From: Mycteria americana
Lineage: Eukaryota; Chordata; Aves; Ciconiiformes; Ciconiidae
Assembly: GCF_035582795.1 (NCBI RefSeq)
Contig: NC_134390.1
Location: 2,619,560 to 2,683,559, forward strand
Direction of reading: 5' to 3'
Length of the DNA stretch: 64,000 nucleotides
Shown: positions 21,242 through 32,400 of the stretch, one piece after another
Numbering within the stretch: the stretch's first letter is position 1
How the letters are laid out: every line of letters begins with the position of its first letter
Made by a program: the position numbers and the translations under genes
The notes under the pieces: model-generated
Databases searched by the model: none
Told to the model about the DNA's origin: nothing
The model's input: only the letters and a program-made list of their open reading frames with translations

Positions 21242-23100
21242 GCTGGGGCAGAGTGGGGGGGGGGGAACTGCAGCCCACAGACACACAGCCCCTTCCCCAA
21301 AACACCCCCCCGGTCCTCAGCAGCCCCTGCACCCCTGAGGCCCTGGCTGCCCCCCACCCTTAGAGGCTCAGAAGGGCCCCAGGGGGAGCAGGGTGCCCCA
21401 GCACCCAGGGAGCACGGACCCACTGAGATGCGTGGCAAGGCTTGAAGCACCGGCTGAGCCCAGCACGGGGCAGGGCGGGATGTGGCCCTTGGCCAGCGGG
21501 ATGCAGCTGGGACCTTGGCTGCTCCCTGCCCCTGCCATACCCAGCTCCCCCAGGCACCAGGCTGGGGCTGGCAGCCCCCAGGGACAGGGGACAAGGCAGC
21601 CGCACACCCGCACCGGCACAGAGGGCTCCTTCCCGGGGCACCCTGGTGCCCAGGACCCCGCGGTGGGGATGGGGACTCGGGGGGGGGGGGGGGGCAGGAC
21701 GGCTCCTGCCCGCCGCTGCAGGGGAAGCGGGGGCCCAGCCAGGAAACGTGGACACCTGGATCCTATTCTTGGGGCAGGGACGAATTCAGCCTCCGCTTCC
21801 TCCCTCCTTCCTGGCAAGGGGAAGCCGGGGCGGGGAAGGGACAGGATCAGGGCCAGGGGAGCCCAGGCCCCCCGACAGCCCCGCAGCCAGCAGCACCCAA
21901 GGGCTCCCACGAGAGACAGTGCTGCTTTCCCCCCACGCTCCACCCATCCCTCACCTGTCTTTTACAGAGCAGCCCTGCTCCCCGCGGTGACCTTCACCCT
22001 TGCTTTACAGCCCGGGCGCAGGGCTGTAAACCCAGCCCCACTTATCGGTGCCCGGGGAAAGTTCACGAGTGAGGAGGTGGGGAGGGATGGGGCGATGGAC
22101 ACGGGGCATCAGGAGCTGCCCCGCCAGCAGCAGCCTCCGGAGAGGATGGCAGAGCCACCCGTGGGTCCCTGCAGCCTCCCCCCACGCAGAGCACCGGCAC
22201 CGAGACCCCCGTTCTGCCGGGTGTGGGACCCCAGGGGGGGCACGGGTGGGAACCAGAGCAAGAGCCCCCTGTGCAGCTCCAGGGCAGCCCTGGGCTCGCC
22301 CCAGTCTTCCCCACGGTGCCGGGTCTCAGAGCTCCCCGTGCCCTGGGGTGGAGGTTCCCTGGGGTGGGGGTGCCCGAGGGTGGGGGGCTGGGGGGACAGG
22401 GTGCCCCCGGCCAGCCCCCGGGTGCGGGGGGCTCGGGTGCTTCGGGCTGGTGGCTGGGAGCAGAGGGGCCCAGAACTCACCTCCCGGTCGCAGAGCAGCG
22501 GCTCCTGGTGTGGCTTCAGCTGGGGCTGCCCGGGAGCCGGCGGGGCTCAGCCCAGCCCCGCGCCCCAGTGCTGGCCCGGTCCGGCCCACGGAGGGGCGGG
22601 GGGCCGGAGGGACCTCCCTCAGGGCACGGCGCCTGCTCGCAGACAGGGAAACTGAGGCACAAAGCACACCGGCCAGCTGGGAAGCAGCCCCAGGCTGCCC
22701 GCCGGCCCCCAGCCCTGTGGGGTCCCGCCGGGCTGCTGCCGCCCCGCTCCCCTCCCTGCCCGGCAGCTCGTAGCAGGAAGGAGCGGAGAAAGTCATTGCA
22801 GCCGAGCAAACAAAGGGAGCTTCCTCCCAGGGCTGCGGGAAACCAGGGCAAGGTACAGGTGCTGCCAGAGCCAGGAGCACCCCGGGCTGCTCCCGGGGAG
22901 AAGACTCTTGCCCACACTGCAGCCAGGGCGAGAACCGTGCGGCCACGGCCAGTCCTGCCTTTGCTCCGGGGCTGCTGCAGGGAACCCATCACCCCGGGCC
23001 TGTTCTTTGTCCCCCAAGCACCATGCAGCGTCCTCGGCAGAGCGAGCTCCCGTGGGCAGATGAGCCGCTGCCTGGGGTCACTGTGGGACAGACAAACAAG
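21242..23100 (-). other. MYO1A: MYO1A leader intron and upstream region
   Basis: No coding sequence recognised. A strong donor (CGGGAG|GTGAGT, exon edge 22481 on the minus strand) probably closes the non-coding first exon, putting the promoter near 22.5-22.9 kb. The interval up to the NEMP1 poly(A) site is short, so NEMP1 and MYO1A are closely spaced in tandem. No TATA box seen. Confidence 0.45.
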
Positions 23101-23123
23101 GCTCACTACCTACAAAATACATC

Positions 23124-23129
23124 TTTATT
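23124..23129 (-). terminator. NEMP1: Poly(A) signal AATAAA of NEMP1
   Basis: TTTATT on the plus strand, in a local AT-rich patch (23115-23150) ending the long GC-rich 3' UTR. A second AATAAA at 23361-23366 could give a shorter form. The NEMP1 3' UTR would then be about 23105-24686. Confidence 0.7.
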
Positions 23130-23360
23130 AAAAATATAATTAACCACACAGAGGGGACGGAAGAACACAGTAGCAGAAGCTGCTCACACCAGAGCAGAGG
23201 GGAAAGCGCAGCAAGGGCAGCGGAGTAAACCTGGGACAGAAACAAACCAACGGCAAAAGCTCCAGCAGCAGCAGCGTGGGCAAGGTACGGGCCGGGCTGC
23301 AGGAACCCAGGCCCCAGGCAGCAGAGCAGCCGTGGGGCAGCAAGGCTGTCAGAAGGCAGC

Positions 23361-23366
23361 TTTATT
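23361..23366 (-). terminator. NEMP1: Alternative poly(A) signal AATAAA of NEMP1
   Basis: TTTATT on the plus strand, about 235 bp upstream (in gene sense) of the distal signal. It may be used as a proximal site. Confidence 0.45.
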
Positions 23367-24686
23367 GCTTAGAAAATTGCATAGATGGGGGTGTCCCCTC
23401 CAGCTTTGTGCTTCAGGACTGGCGGCACTGAGCTGGCTGCCAGGGAGCAGAACCCCCTCCCCAGCGTGGGGAGCAGCAACAGAGGCAGGGCCCTCCCCCT
23501 CCCCTGCATGCACCAGCTGGGAGAGGCTGTAACCCGTGTAACAGCAGGGTAAGGGTGGACGGCACCAGCTTCAAGGGGACAGGGAGCTGCCAGCGCCTAA
23601 CTGCCAGCGAGGCAGGGAGGAGGAAGCACATCCACACTCATCCTCAGCCCAGGGACTGCCTGGCAGACAGGGGCGTGGGGAGAGGGAGGCTGAGCACGGC
23701 CTCCGCCCCATCACAGCAGCTGGGGGGAGCGGGGCAAGCACGAAGGGCGCCGAGCAGACTTCAAGGCTGCCTTCTCCCGAGCTCTGCAAGACGCACGCGG
23801 AGAGGCCAGCCGAGCCGCATCTCCGCCAGGGAGGCGCTGGGGTTTTTGGTATCCACGCAGGATTGAATCCAAGGCACAGGCACAGCCCAACCAGCTGGAG
23901 CCCTCTGGCATCTTTGGTAACAGCAGAAGGAGGAGGAGCAGGTCACCCGCTGCCCGCTCCCTCCCCACAGCAGCCTGGCAGCAGGCAGATGCTGAGCACG
24001 CAGGTACCGGTGGGACAGGTCCAAAGTTCCTCTCCGGCACGTCACCCTCAGGCATCTGCATGCAAGACAGACCTTTTGCTTCATCTCCACCCCGGCAGGC
24101 AGAGACGCTCCCGGCAGAGCCAGGGAGCCCAGAGGCAGTGGGGTGGGGAAGAGGGGCTCCCATCTGCCGGCCGTGGCAGCAGTGCTGAGGGACGGGGCTC
24201 AGGGTGCTTGCAGGAGCCAGATCAGCGCCCAGGCCCAGGGGAGGAGGTCCCTGCCCCTATGATTCACACACTGGGAGCTCACAAGCACCCACACCAAAAG
24301 TCAGGGTGGCTCCAGTCCACCTTCAGACAGGACCAGAGTCCCACATCTTGTCAGCAGTGCAGACCTCACCTGCCCTGCGGTCCCCCAGCTGGGACCAGCT
24401 CCCTGCGTCTCCCCTGCCAACACCCAGGGCTGTGCTGACAAAAGCTTTCGCGCCTTAGCCTGGCAGGAGCTGCCTGGGGAAGATGAGGGTGTCAGCCGCT
24501 CTTGTCCTCCCACCAGGCTCTGCTGCAGTGCTCACGGCAGCCCAGCTCAGGGTGGGATCGGGGGTGCTGGGAGCAGACATGCCAGCTCTCCCTGGCAAAT
24601 GGGGCTTTGTGCTCCGCAGGCATCGGGGTAGTGAGGAAGCAGCAGCGGTTCTGCCCCTCACCCCTGTGGGTCCAGTGCAGCTGACC
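23367..24686 (-). other. NEMP1: NEMP1 3' UTR
   Basis: Lies between the NEMP1 stop codon and its poly(A) signals. GC-rich, no dispersed repeat or reading frame of interest recognised. Confidence 0.6.
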
Positions 24687-27600
24687 TCAATCAGCATCCA
24701 GGTGGTTGTGGGAGTAACTCATGTGATTCCTGTCAAAGGAGTCATCATCATCTTCTTCCTCCTCCTCGAAGAGCTGGTCCTCAAGGAAGACACCACCCAG
24801 GCCGTACTCCCGCTCATGGACAGAGACCTCGTTGGGGGTGATGTGACAGGCGCCACCCACAAAGTCAGCAAACCTGGGAAGAAGCCGCAAAGAAGTGTCA
24901 TGCACACATGCCTGGCAGCCTCCTGCAAGGCCCTGGCACACAAGGAGCCGGGGTGAAGTGTTTCAGTGCCGGGACCGGGCGTTATCTGTCCTTCGCCCGT
25001 AGCACGGCCTGCTTCCACACAGCATGGACATTCTGTGTGTCCGTCTCCCTACCTCTAAAGTCAGAGGTGACAGCACAGAGTGACCCCAGGCTTTCAGAAG
25101 CACACAGAGACGCAGGTCGGCCACCCTGAGCACACTGCCGGGGACATTACCTCTTGGGAGACTGGATGCGGGAGACCGCAGTCCAGGCAGAGAAATCCGG
25201 GCTTCTGCAGTAGCTTCGAAGCTCCTCAAGGGCCTTGCGCGTCTCCACCTCGCCCTGGACCCGGTACTCCTCCTCTGTCAGCAGGCGAGGAGGGCTCGGC
25301 TTGAGCCTGGCACTCTGCACTCTCCTGCCAGCGGAGCAGCACCAGTTACTGCCCGCCCAGCCAGGGCAGGACCCCCAGCGCAGGCCCAGCTCCCAGGGCA
25401 GCTGGGTCAGAGCTGGCAGGGGGAGGAACGGAGCACGTCACTCCGGCCTCCGCTCCTCGCTCCCGAGGGAGGCTCCCAGCCACGAGGAGAAGCAGGGCAC
25501 TCACCCGCACCAGCCTCAGAGGAGAAGGGACACAACCCCCCCACTATACCAACCCCAGCAAAAATGCCCTGATTCTGCGACACAGGCTCCACCTAGCAAC
25601 TCACCCAGGCCTGGCAACGGAAGGGAATCAGGAGCAAGCTGAGGTGCTTGCAGCCCTCACCTGTAGGCAGCGAAGGCCCACTGCATGGGGTAGTCCAGGT
25701 TCTTGGTGCAGATGGCGATGACCACCAAGGCCAAGGCGATGCGATGGATCTGGATGCCCGAGTACATCAGCAACAGGCCCAGGAGCTGCAGGCCCCAGGA
25801 GAGGAGGTTGATGCTGCGCTCGTTCTCCAGCGGGCCGTACCTGTAGCACACGCCGAAGCTCACAACGCCCATGAGCAGCAGGTAGCCTGTGGGAGAGCAG
25901 AGGGATCTGCCAGGCACGAACCGGTGGGCTCAGCCCGGCTGACAGGAGCTGGCTGAGCAGCATCTGCTCGGGCTGCAGTTAAACCTGATGCTGGAGCCCG
26001 CCTCGCTCAGGAGCACGAGGGCAGCGTCTGCAGCAATGAGGTGGGCAGGAAGCCTCAGCATTTTCCACCAGCACATTGCAGCTCCAGTAGGAGACACGCA
26101 GGCTGGTGAACTGGCGAGTCCGAAGGGCTCACACCTACCTAGGAGGTACTGCCAGTAGAACTTGCAGATCTCCTGTAGGTTCTTGAAGATCAGCTGAAGC
26201 AGGTACAGGGAAAAGGACCAGCCTCCTACCAGCAGGAAGTAAACAGGACTTTTCTAGGAGAGGAAATGGGAAATTCAAGACAGGCAGTGGGGCAGCGAGC
26301 AGCCATGGCTACCTCCTCCCAGCTGCTGAGCCTTGCTCCATGCAGAGCCAGACCCTCAACCCAGCACCCCAAGGCCATGTACTCCAGCACTCTCACCAGA
26401 ACAACCGTACAGGTGTAGAAAGGGCTACTGCTGCGAGGTCTCTTGCCCCCAGACAGCCTGACACTCACCTTGGGCATGACCTTGGACATCATGTAGACGA
26501 GGATGAGCAGTGAGGCCAGCAAGCCAAAACTAATTCCAGCCGAGTAGTAGAAGAGTTGGCTCCTGCAGAGATCACAGGTGCACAAGGTGTTTTACAGCTC
26601 GTGGATGCCTGTGCACAAACACACCCGCTGGGAGCAACCCCCTGAGAGCCTGCAGAGCCTACCAGGCACTGCCCACCCAACCCTCCTTGTCCCCAGCTCA
26701 CAGGGGAAAGGAGGTGACTCACCTGCTCAGCATGTCCCCACAGAAGAACAACAACAGGCCCAGGAAGAAAACCAGGAACAGCTTAGGGTCAAAGCCTGGA
26801 AAGAGAGCGAGTCCAGGTTGAGAGGAACACTGGCACAGTGCCCTCCGGGTCGAGCTCCAGCCTGCCACGCGGTCACAAGGACAGGGAAGGGGCAGCGTCC
26901 CAGATGAACCTCCGACAAGTGCCCTAAATTCCCCCACTTTATATCCCATGGGCAAAGAGACGCTTCCCTCTGCAGACCCATTTTCCTTCCCAAGGAAGGA
27001 CCAGCCCTGTTGGCCCTCAGACCATGAGCTCGCCTGGCCACGTCCTCATTGCCACCTCAGGAGTGCTGGTGCAGCCAGACACCTCCCACCTCAGGAGCCC
27101 CCGCCACAGAGGAGACGTACGTCGGAAGAGGATGACGCAGTATGTGGTGCCAGCCTCCAGCAGCTCGACCTTCAGGCAGGTTTTGTTGCTGTAGAGATCC
27201 ACATCGATGCTGGTGTCGTTCAGCTTCTCCTTCAGGAAGGAGAAAACAACGTTCCACATGTTGAACTCCTCCAGCTCCTCCTCGCTGTCCACCTGGGTGA
27301 CTCGAATCATCCGGCTGCTGTTGACCCGGATCTGCACAAGGGAGGGAAGCAAACGGGGGCATGGCCGCAGCTGCCAGAGGGGCTCAGCCCAGCCAGACCC
27401 GGGAGGACCTGCCTTCTCCTCTCACCTGCATCCTGGTCCATATGTCGTGCCATTGCGGGACGCGCGTGTTGGTGTAGCAGAAGTGGTGAGAAGCTGTGCG
27501 ATGGTACGCGTGGCCCTCGTGGAGCGGGATGATCGACTCCCTGGCATCTGTGCAACGCAGAGCAGAGGAAAGGGATTCAGCAACGCAGACCAATTGCAAG

Positions 27601-29372
27601 GCCCCTGTTCCCGTCTGCTTCACCCACCAAAACACACGAGTCCACTTTCCCTTCCCGGAGTTCCCCCAGTTAAGCATACTCTGGGTGTTGTCTCACAGAC
27701 AGAGTTCGTTACCTGGTGCGCAACACCCAATGCACACACAGAGCCGAGATATCGATTTATTTCTGGTTTTGTGCCAAACCGGGTGCTAGGTGGTAATTCC
27801 ACAAAGTTAGCACACCGTTCGTGCAGGTACAGTATTTATACAGTCTAGTTATACATATGCATAAGTAATTATGCAAAGCAGTTTTCTATTGGTCTATATT
27901 TTCTCATCTTACTCTTAAAGCTACAGCGCTACTTTAATATCCTGCGCACGCTCAGAGGTGAGGGGCCTCTGCTTGGGCTGGTGTCTCCAGCTCGAGGGGT
28001 GTGACTTTTAGTATTATAATGCGGATAGTTCGTGTGAGGGTGCTTCTTATCGCACTTCTCCTCGTTGTTTGAGATGGTTCCCAAAACATCTTAATTAGCT
28101 TACGCATTTCTCCAGGATGTGTTTCACTCCCAAGGACGATAATTTTTGATTGGACGTTCCACATCCCAGTCGGAATCCCCCTTATCAACTTTACCTGAGT
28201 CCCGGCCTTCCACCAGCTCTAGTATACTTTTCACATCTAAAAATTTAGATGAGACCGACCTTCTACGTACACCTGCATAACGCTGAATCTAATTGACTAC
28301 ACGGGTGCATAAAGATAAGAGTCCTTCCTCTATTTTCCTCAGAATACGCTGTCTGGGGTTTTTTTCTGGGGTATCCCCGTTCCTGGGACTGTCAGAAACA
28401 GCACAGACTCATCCCCTGCTCCCCTTTCCAGCTCGACTCCTCGTTCCAGAGCCGTCCCCATCTCAGGGAAAACGAAATTGGGGCGCGCCTCCTGCACGGG
28501 CTCACCCCCCGAGGCCAAGGAGGCTCCCGAATCCCACAGCGGGCCCGGCCGCGCCGGCAGATCTGGACGGCCAGGCGCCGAAAGCCCCGTCCCTCCAGCA
28601 CCCGCGAGGCCAGAGGCCCCGGGGAGCGCTCCGCCGGCGGCTGGGCCGTGCTCGGGGCCCCCCGGGCCCGCAGCGTGCTGCCCGGGCCGACGGGCGGGCC
28701 GCGGCGGGCCTCGAGCGGCGTGCCGTGCCGGCTGCCCGCCCGCGCCAGCCGGGCCGCGATGCAGAACGGGAGCGACGGGCGGCTTCCCGGGAAGAGCAGG
28801 GCCGGGGGCCGCGCTCTCCCCTCGGGGCAGGGGCGTCCCTCGGCGGGCACCGGGCAGCTCCCGCTGCGCCGGCCGGGGAGCCGCAGCCGGGGCTCGGCCG
28901 CAGCAGAGCGCGCTTCGCCCTGCCCGCGCGGGAGGGGCCCGGCCCCCGGCGGGGCCCGCGGCGCCGGGAGGGATGGAGGCGGCAGCGGGGCTCGGCCCCC
29001 TCCAGGCACCGCCCGCGGCCCGGCAGGGTCAGCGCCGCCGCTTCCAGCCCGCGGCCCCGCTTCGCCCGCGGCCGCCGGCCCCAGCCGCGGGGCCGCCGGC
29101 GCCTCCTCGGGCGGCGGGAGCTGCTCCGCTCGCGGCCGGGGCTGGCCCTCCGCCGGCCCCGGTCCCCCACCTCCCGCCGCCGCGGGACGCGGGACACGTG
29201 ACACCCCCGCCCCGCTCCCCCGGGGGCCGCCGCCCCGCTCCCCGTCCCCGTCCCGCCCGGTGACGCCGCCGCCCCGCGCACCTGCGCCCGCCAGCGGCGG
29301 CAGGAGGAGCAGCAGGAGGAGCAGCAGCACCAGCGCCCCCAGGAGCCGCCGCTGCCCCGGAGCCCGTTTCAT
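24687..29372 (-). CDS. NEMP1: Nuclear envelope integral membrane protein 1
   Basis: Nine coding exons, 1293 nt, 430 aa: 29372-29282, 27547-27426, 27331-27121, 26795-26723, 26562-26469, 26253-26139, 25886-25661, 25324-25151, 24873-24687. The signal peptide begins MKRAPGQRR and holds a long leucine run. A lumenal domain with [17 protein letters not shown] follows, then a cluster of membrane helices starting [20 protein letters not shown], and a nucleoplasmic tail RFADFVGG...[13 protein letters not shown] ending in an acidic stretch. Human NEMP1 (TMEM194A, 444 aa) aligns throughout. The family sits in the inner nuclear membrane, supports nuclear envelope stiffness and binds emerin and Ran, with known roles in germ cells. 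An in-frame ATG 32 codons upstream (29466-29468) is an alternative start. Intron 1 (27548-29281) contains a probable LTR. No breaks are seen. Confidence 0.96.
27686..28190 (-). mobile_element. Probable solo LTR of an endogenous retrovirus (fossil)
   Basis: An AT-rich block inside NEMP1 intron 1, foreign in composition to its GC-rich surroundings. Read on the minus strand it has LTR anatomy in order: CCAAT (27887-27893), TATAAATA (27833-27840), AATAAA (27756-27761) and an ACAACA end at 27686. A short internal remnant may extend to about 28350. The family is probably an avian ERVK- or ERVL-like element; the class cannot be fixed by eye. No target-site duplication was found, so the 5' edge is approximate. 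It is a broken relic of moderate age, in the same orientation as NEMP1. Confidence 0.5.
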
Positions 29373-29464
29373 GCCTCCCGCCGCGGCCGCGCCGACAACT
29401 TCCGCTTCCGCCGCCGCTGCCGCCACCGCCCGCCTGGCAACGGCCGCCGAAGGGCAGGCGGCAG

Positions 29465-29804
29465 CCAATGAGAGCAGGGGGCTAGCGTGCCGTCATCGCG
29501 GAGTGACGGCTGAGCCAACCTATCGAAAGACAGCCGCGGCCTCGCTCGCGCCCCCCCACTGCCTGCATCCTATCAGCGTAGCCCGGACAGGAATCCGCCA
29601 TGGTCCTGCCCTCGGTTACCACGGTGACCAACAAGAGCGCCATTCAATCCGGAGGCACGCCCAGCCCGTAGCAACCGCGAGCCCCGCCTTAGTAACGGGT
29701 CTGACAGGCACGCCTCTCAGCCTATCAGAGCACAGGCTCGGGCCGTCACGCCCTCCCGCCCCCTCGTGAATCCCGCCTGATTGACAAGCGCCTGCTCCTA
29801 TCAG
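29465..29804. promoter_or_regulatory. NEMP1: NEMP1 proximal promoter with repeated CCTATC boxes
   Basis: The block holds one CCAAT (29465-29469), CCTATC at 29519-29524, and CCTATCAG at 29569-29576, 29721-29728 and 29797-29804. It also has an ATTGACA near 29780 and an imperfect palindrome GGTTACCACGGTGACC (29614-29629) resembling an RFX X-box. CCTATCAG differs by one base from CCAATCAG, the NF-Y core; its complement also contains a GATA core. Role is inference. Confidence 0.45.
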
Positions 29805-30010
29805 AAAGCGGTCTCGCGTTGTTTTTGTGAGGGGGTCACGCGTGGGGGATACGCGGGTCCCGCCCCTCAGCCCCCCACGGCCGCCCCGGCCCCGCGGCCT
29901 CGGGGACCGCCGCGCCTCGGGGGCTGCCCGGCCCCGCTCCCCACGGCCCCGTCGTGCCGCGCCCGGGCCGGGCCTCCGCCGGGGCGGTGGCTCGGCCGGG
30001 CCGGGGGCGG

Positions 30011-30019
30011 GCGTGGGCG
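30011..30019 (+). promoter_or_regulatory. EGR-family site GCGTGGGCG
   Basis: An exact match to the EGR1 consensus, upstream of NAB2. NAB2 protein represses EGR1, and the gene is known to be EGR-induced in mammals, so a feedback site here is expected. Related CCGTGGGCGG variants lie near 30360-30440 and a GCGGGGGCG at 31533-31541. Confidence 0.5.
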
Positions 30020-30713
30020 CGGGCCCGGCACAAGGAGCCTTTCTCCGGCCGGGCCGCGAAGCTCCGCCTGCCCCGGCTGGGGACGGGCGGGCCGCCGGGG
30101 GAGCGGGGCAGCCCGGGGGGTCCCGGGGGGCCGGGACGAGCCCCGGCAGCGGGGGGATCCTGCATCCCACGGGCGAAGGGTCGGCTCGGCGAGGTCGGGG
30201 GGCTCCGCGCCCGATCCGGCCCCGCACACGGTGCCCCGGTTCTCCCCCCTGCTCCCGGCGCGGGGGGCAGCGGGGAGGTGCGGGGCTCCCCCACCCCGGG
30301 AAGGGGGGTGCCCCCCGCCGCGTGGGTCCCTCCCCGTGGGGCGGCGGGCGCCAGGACGCCCGTGGGCGGGGAGCGGGCTCGGCCCCCCCCCCCCCCGCGC
30401 CGTGGGCGGCGGAGCCGGGAAGCGGCGCGGCCGTGGGCGGAGGATATGCGTCAGCCGGGGGCAGCGCCGGGCCTGGGAACGGCCCCGCCGCGCCGGACGC
30501 CCGGTCGCGGGGGGCGTGGGAGGAGGGCGGCCGGCCGGAGGCGGGGGGAGGGCTGGGGCAGGACCTCCGCGTCGGGGACTGTGCCCGTGGCGGGGCCCTG
30601 GCTGCCCCCCGCCGGCCCCGGGGACGTGCCCCGGGCCCCGCCACGGCCCCCCCGGGCAGGAGCGCGCGGGGGCGGCTGGACCCACGCCAGGCGCCCGGCC
30701 GCGCCAGCCGCGG

Positions 30714-30721
30714 TATAAATA
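30714..30721 (+). promoter_or_regulatory. NAB2: TATA box (TATAAATA)
   Basis: CGGTATAAATAGC in an otherwise CpG-rich region gives a consensus TATA box on the plus strand, predicting a start near 30745. It may drive NAB2, an immediate-early gene, with a first exon of about 1.1 kb or a spliced leader. It may instead drive a separate transcript. Confidence 0.5.
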
Positions 30722-31599
30722 GCGCCGAGCCACGCAGGGCCGGAGACGGGGTGGGGGCCGTGACCCTCCCGCGGGGCCCGGGGTGCTGCGGGCGGGGGGC
30801 TTCAGCGGTGTCCCCCCTCCCCCGCCCCGTGAAACCTTCTCCCTCGCTGCTCTGGGGCAAGGCCAGGCGCGCGCCCCGGGGGTGTTCACCCTGAGGCCTA
30901 TCGATGGCAGCCTGTGTCTGCCGGGGAGCGGGGGGCTGAGACACAAAGCGCCAGCCCTCCGCAGGGGGCTCTGGCACCCCGGCGCCCGGGGAAGGGAGCG
31001 TGGGGGAGCCCGGGAGAACGCCGGGGTAACGGGGACAGCGGCCCCCGGCAGCACCGCCGCGCCTCGCCGGGTTGCTACAGGAACCGGAGATGCTGCGAGC
31101 GCAGCTTCCCCTCGCTGCCGCCCGCGGGACCCCGGCCGGGCCGGGGGCGGGGGGGGTGCAGGTCCCTGCAGCCCCTGGGGACCGCGAGGGTCCCGCGGCC
31201 GCGGGTGCTGGGTGCCCTGGCGAGCACCGGGCGCCTGCGGGTCCAGCGCGGGGCCGCCCCGCCCCGAATCCCCTCCGCCCGGCGCCGCCTCCGGGGCGTC
31301 CTGCCTCCCCCCACGGACCCCCCGCCCGGGACGCCGGCCCGGTTCCCCCTGCGCCCCGCCGCAGAGGCTGCCCGGGCTGCGGGACCCCTGCTGCCGCCGT
31401 GCAGGGCCGCCGGTTCCCCGCTCCCCCCTCTCCCCCCCGCTCCCGGTGCCGCTGCGCCTCCCGCCCGGGGGGGCCGGTGCCGCCGCCCCCGCCCGCTGCC
31501 TCCCCCCGCCGCGGCCGCCCGCGCTGCGCTCGGCGGGGGCGGCAGCCGCGGGATCCGCCCCCGGGGCCTCCCACGCCGCGGCGCAGCCGGGGCCGCTGC

Positions 31600-31842
31600 T
31601 ATTTCACGGTACCGCCCGTGTGGGCGGCGCGCAGAAGCGGCGCGGCGCGGCGGAGCGAGCGCGCCCGGCCCGGCCGCGGGACCCCCGAGCCGCGGGACCC
31701 CCCGGACCCCCCGCCCCAGCGCCCGGCCCGCCGCGGAGCGCCGTCCCCGGAGCCCCCGCCGCCCCCCCCCCCCCCCCCCCCGGGGCGCACGGCGGCCGCG
31801 CACGGGGCGGGCTGCAGCGGCCGGAGGCGACTCCAGCCGGCG
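31600..31842 (+). other. NAB2: NAB2 exon 1 (presumed non-coding), 3' part
   Basis: A strong donor GGCG|GTGAGC places the exon edge at 31842. It joins to an acceptor CCGCAG at 32388-32393, seven bases before the ATG. The frame stays open upstream of the ATG through GGDSSRR, which recalls GGGDSARR in the human N-terminal extension (from memory). No upstream ATG close by is evident. The 5' edge is unknown. Confidence 0.5.
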
Positions 31843-32400
31843 GTGAGCGAGCGGGGGGCGGCGGGAGGGGACGGGGGCAGGGGGGGGACCGCGGCGGGAG
31901 CGGGAGCGGGAGCTGGATGGGTCCGGGGCACCGGGGGGCACCGAGCAGGGCGGGGGACCCGTGGGCGGTGGCGCCGGCGCGACCGGGACACCGGCACATC
32001 ACCGGCTCCGTGCCGTCGGGGATGGGGAGGGCTGGGGCAGCCCCGGGCGCGTGTCCGGCCCCACGCGGGGGCCCTGGGGGGCGGGGGGCTGCTGGCGCGG
32101 GAGGGGGTCTGCGGGGGACTGGGCACGGCCCCGGGAGGGGAGGGGGGAAGGGAGGGGGCCCCCACTCGCGTCTGTGCCGTGTCCGGGGGAGCTGTGGCCG
32201 TGGGGTCCGTCCCAGCCCGGGGAGCACGGGTGGGCCCGGGCGCCCTGTGGGGTTCGGGGACCCTGAAACACCCCATGTCGCCCCGTTCCCCTCGGGTGCT
32301 CCCCCCTCCCCCGCCCCGTGCCCCTGGGCCAAAGGGTGGGGAGGGGGCTTCTCCTGCGTGTCCGTCCCCGCCATGACACCGTCCCTCCCGCAGGCTCGCC

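Larger units (their letters stand above)
28440..31900. promoter_or_regulatory. Head-to-head CpG island of NEMP1 and NAB2
   Basis: About 3.4 kb of very CpG-dense sequence containing NEMP1 exon 1 (29282-29372) and the presumed NAB2 first exon (ending 31842). The long open frames here come from stop-codon depletion in GC-rich DNA and match no protein. CCAAT (29465-29469) and related boxes lie next to NEMP1. A TATA box and EGR-type sites lie on the NAB2 side. Confidence 0.7.

Noticed and set aside
22640-22670. GGGAAACTGAGGCACAAAG and similar words at 45438-45458 and 48575-48590
   Set aside because: They resemble the MIR core but are too short and lack matching flanks, so not called as SINE copies.
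29616-31574. A 652-codon minus-strand open frame and several long frames between NEMP1 and NAB2
   Set aside because: Composed of Pro/Arg/Gly/Ala with no domain. Stop codons are rare in such GC-rich DNA, and frames on both strands are equally long. It overlaps promoter sequence.
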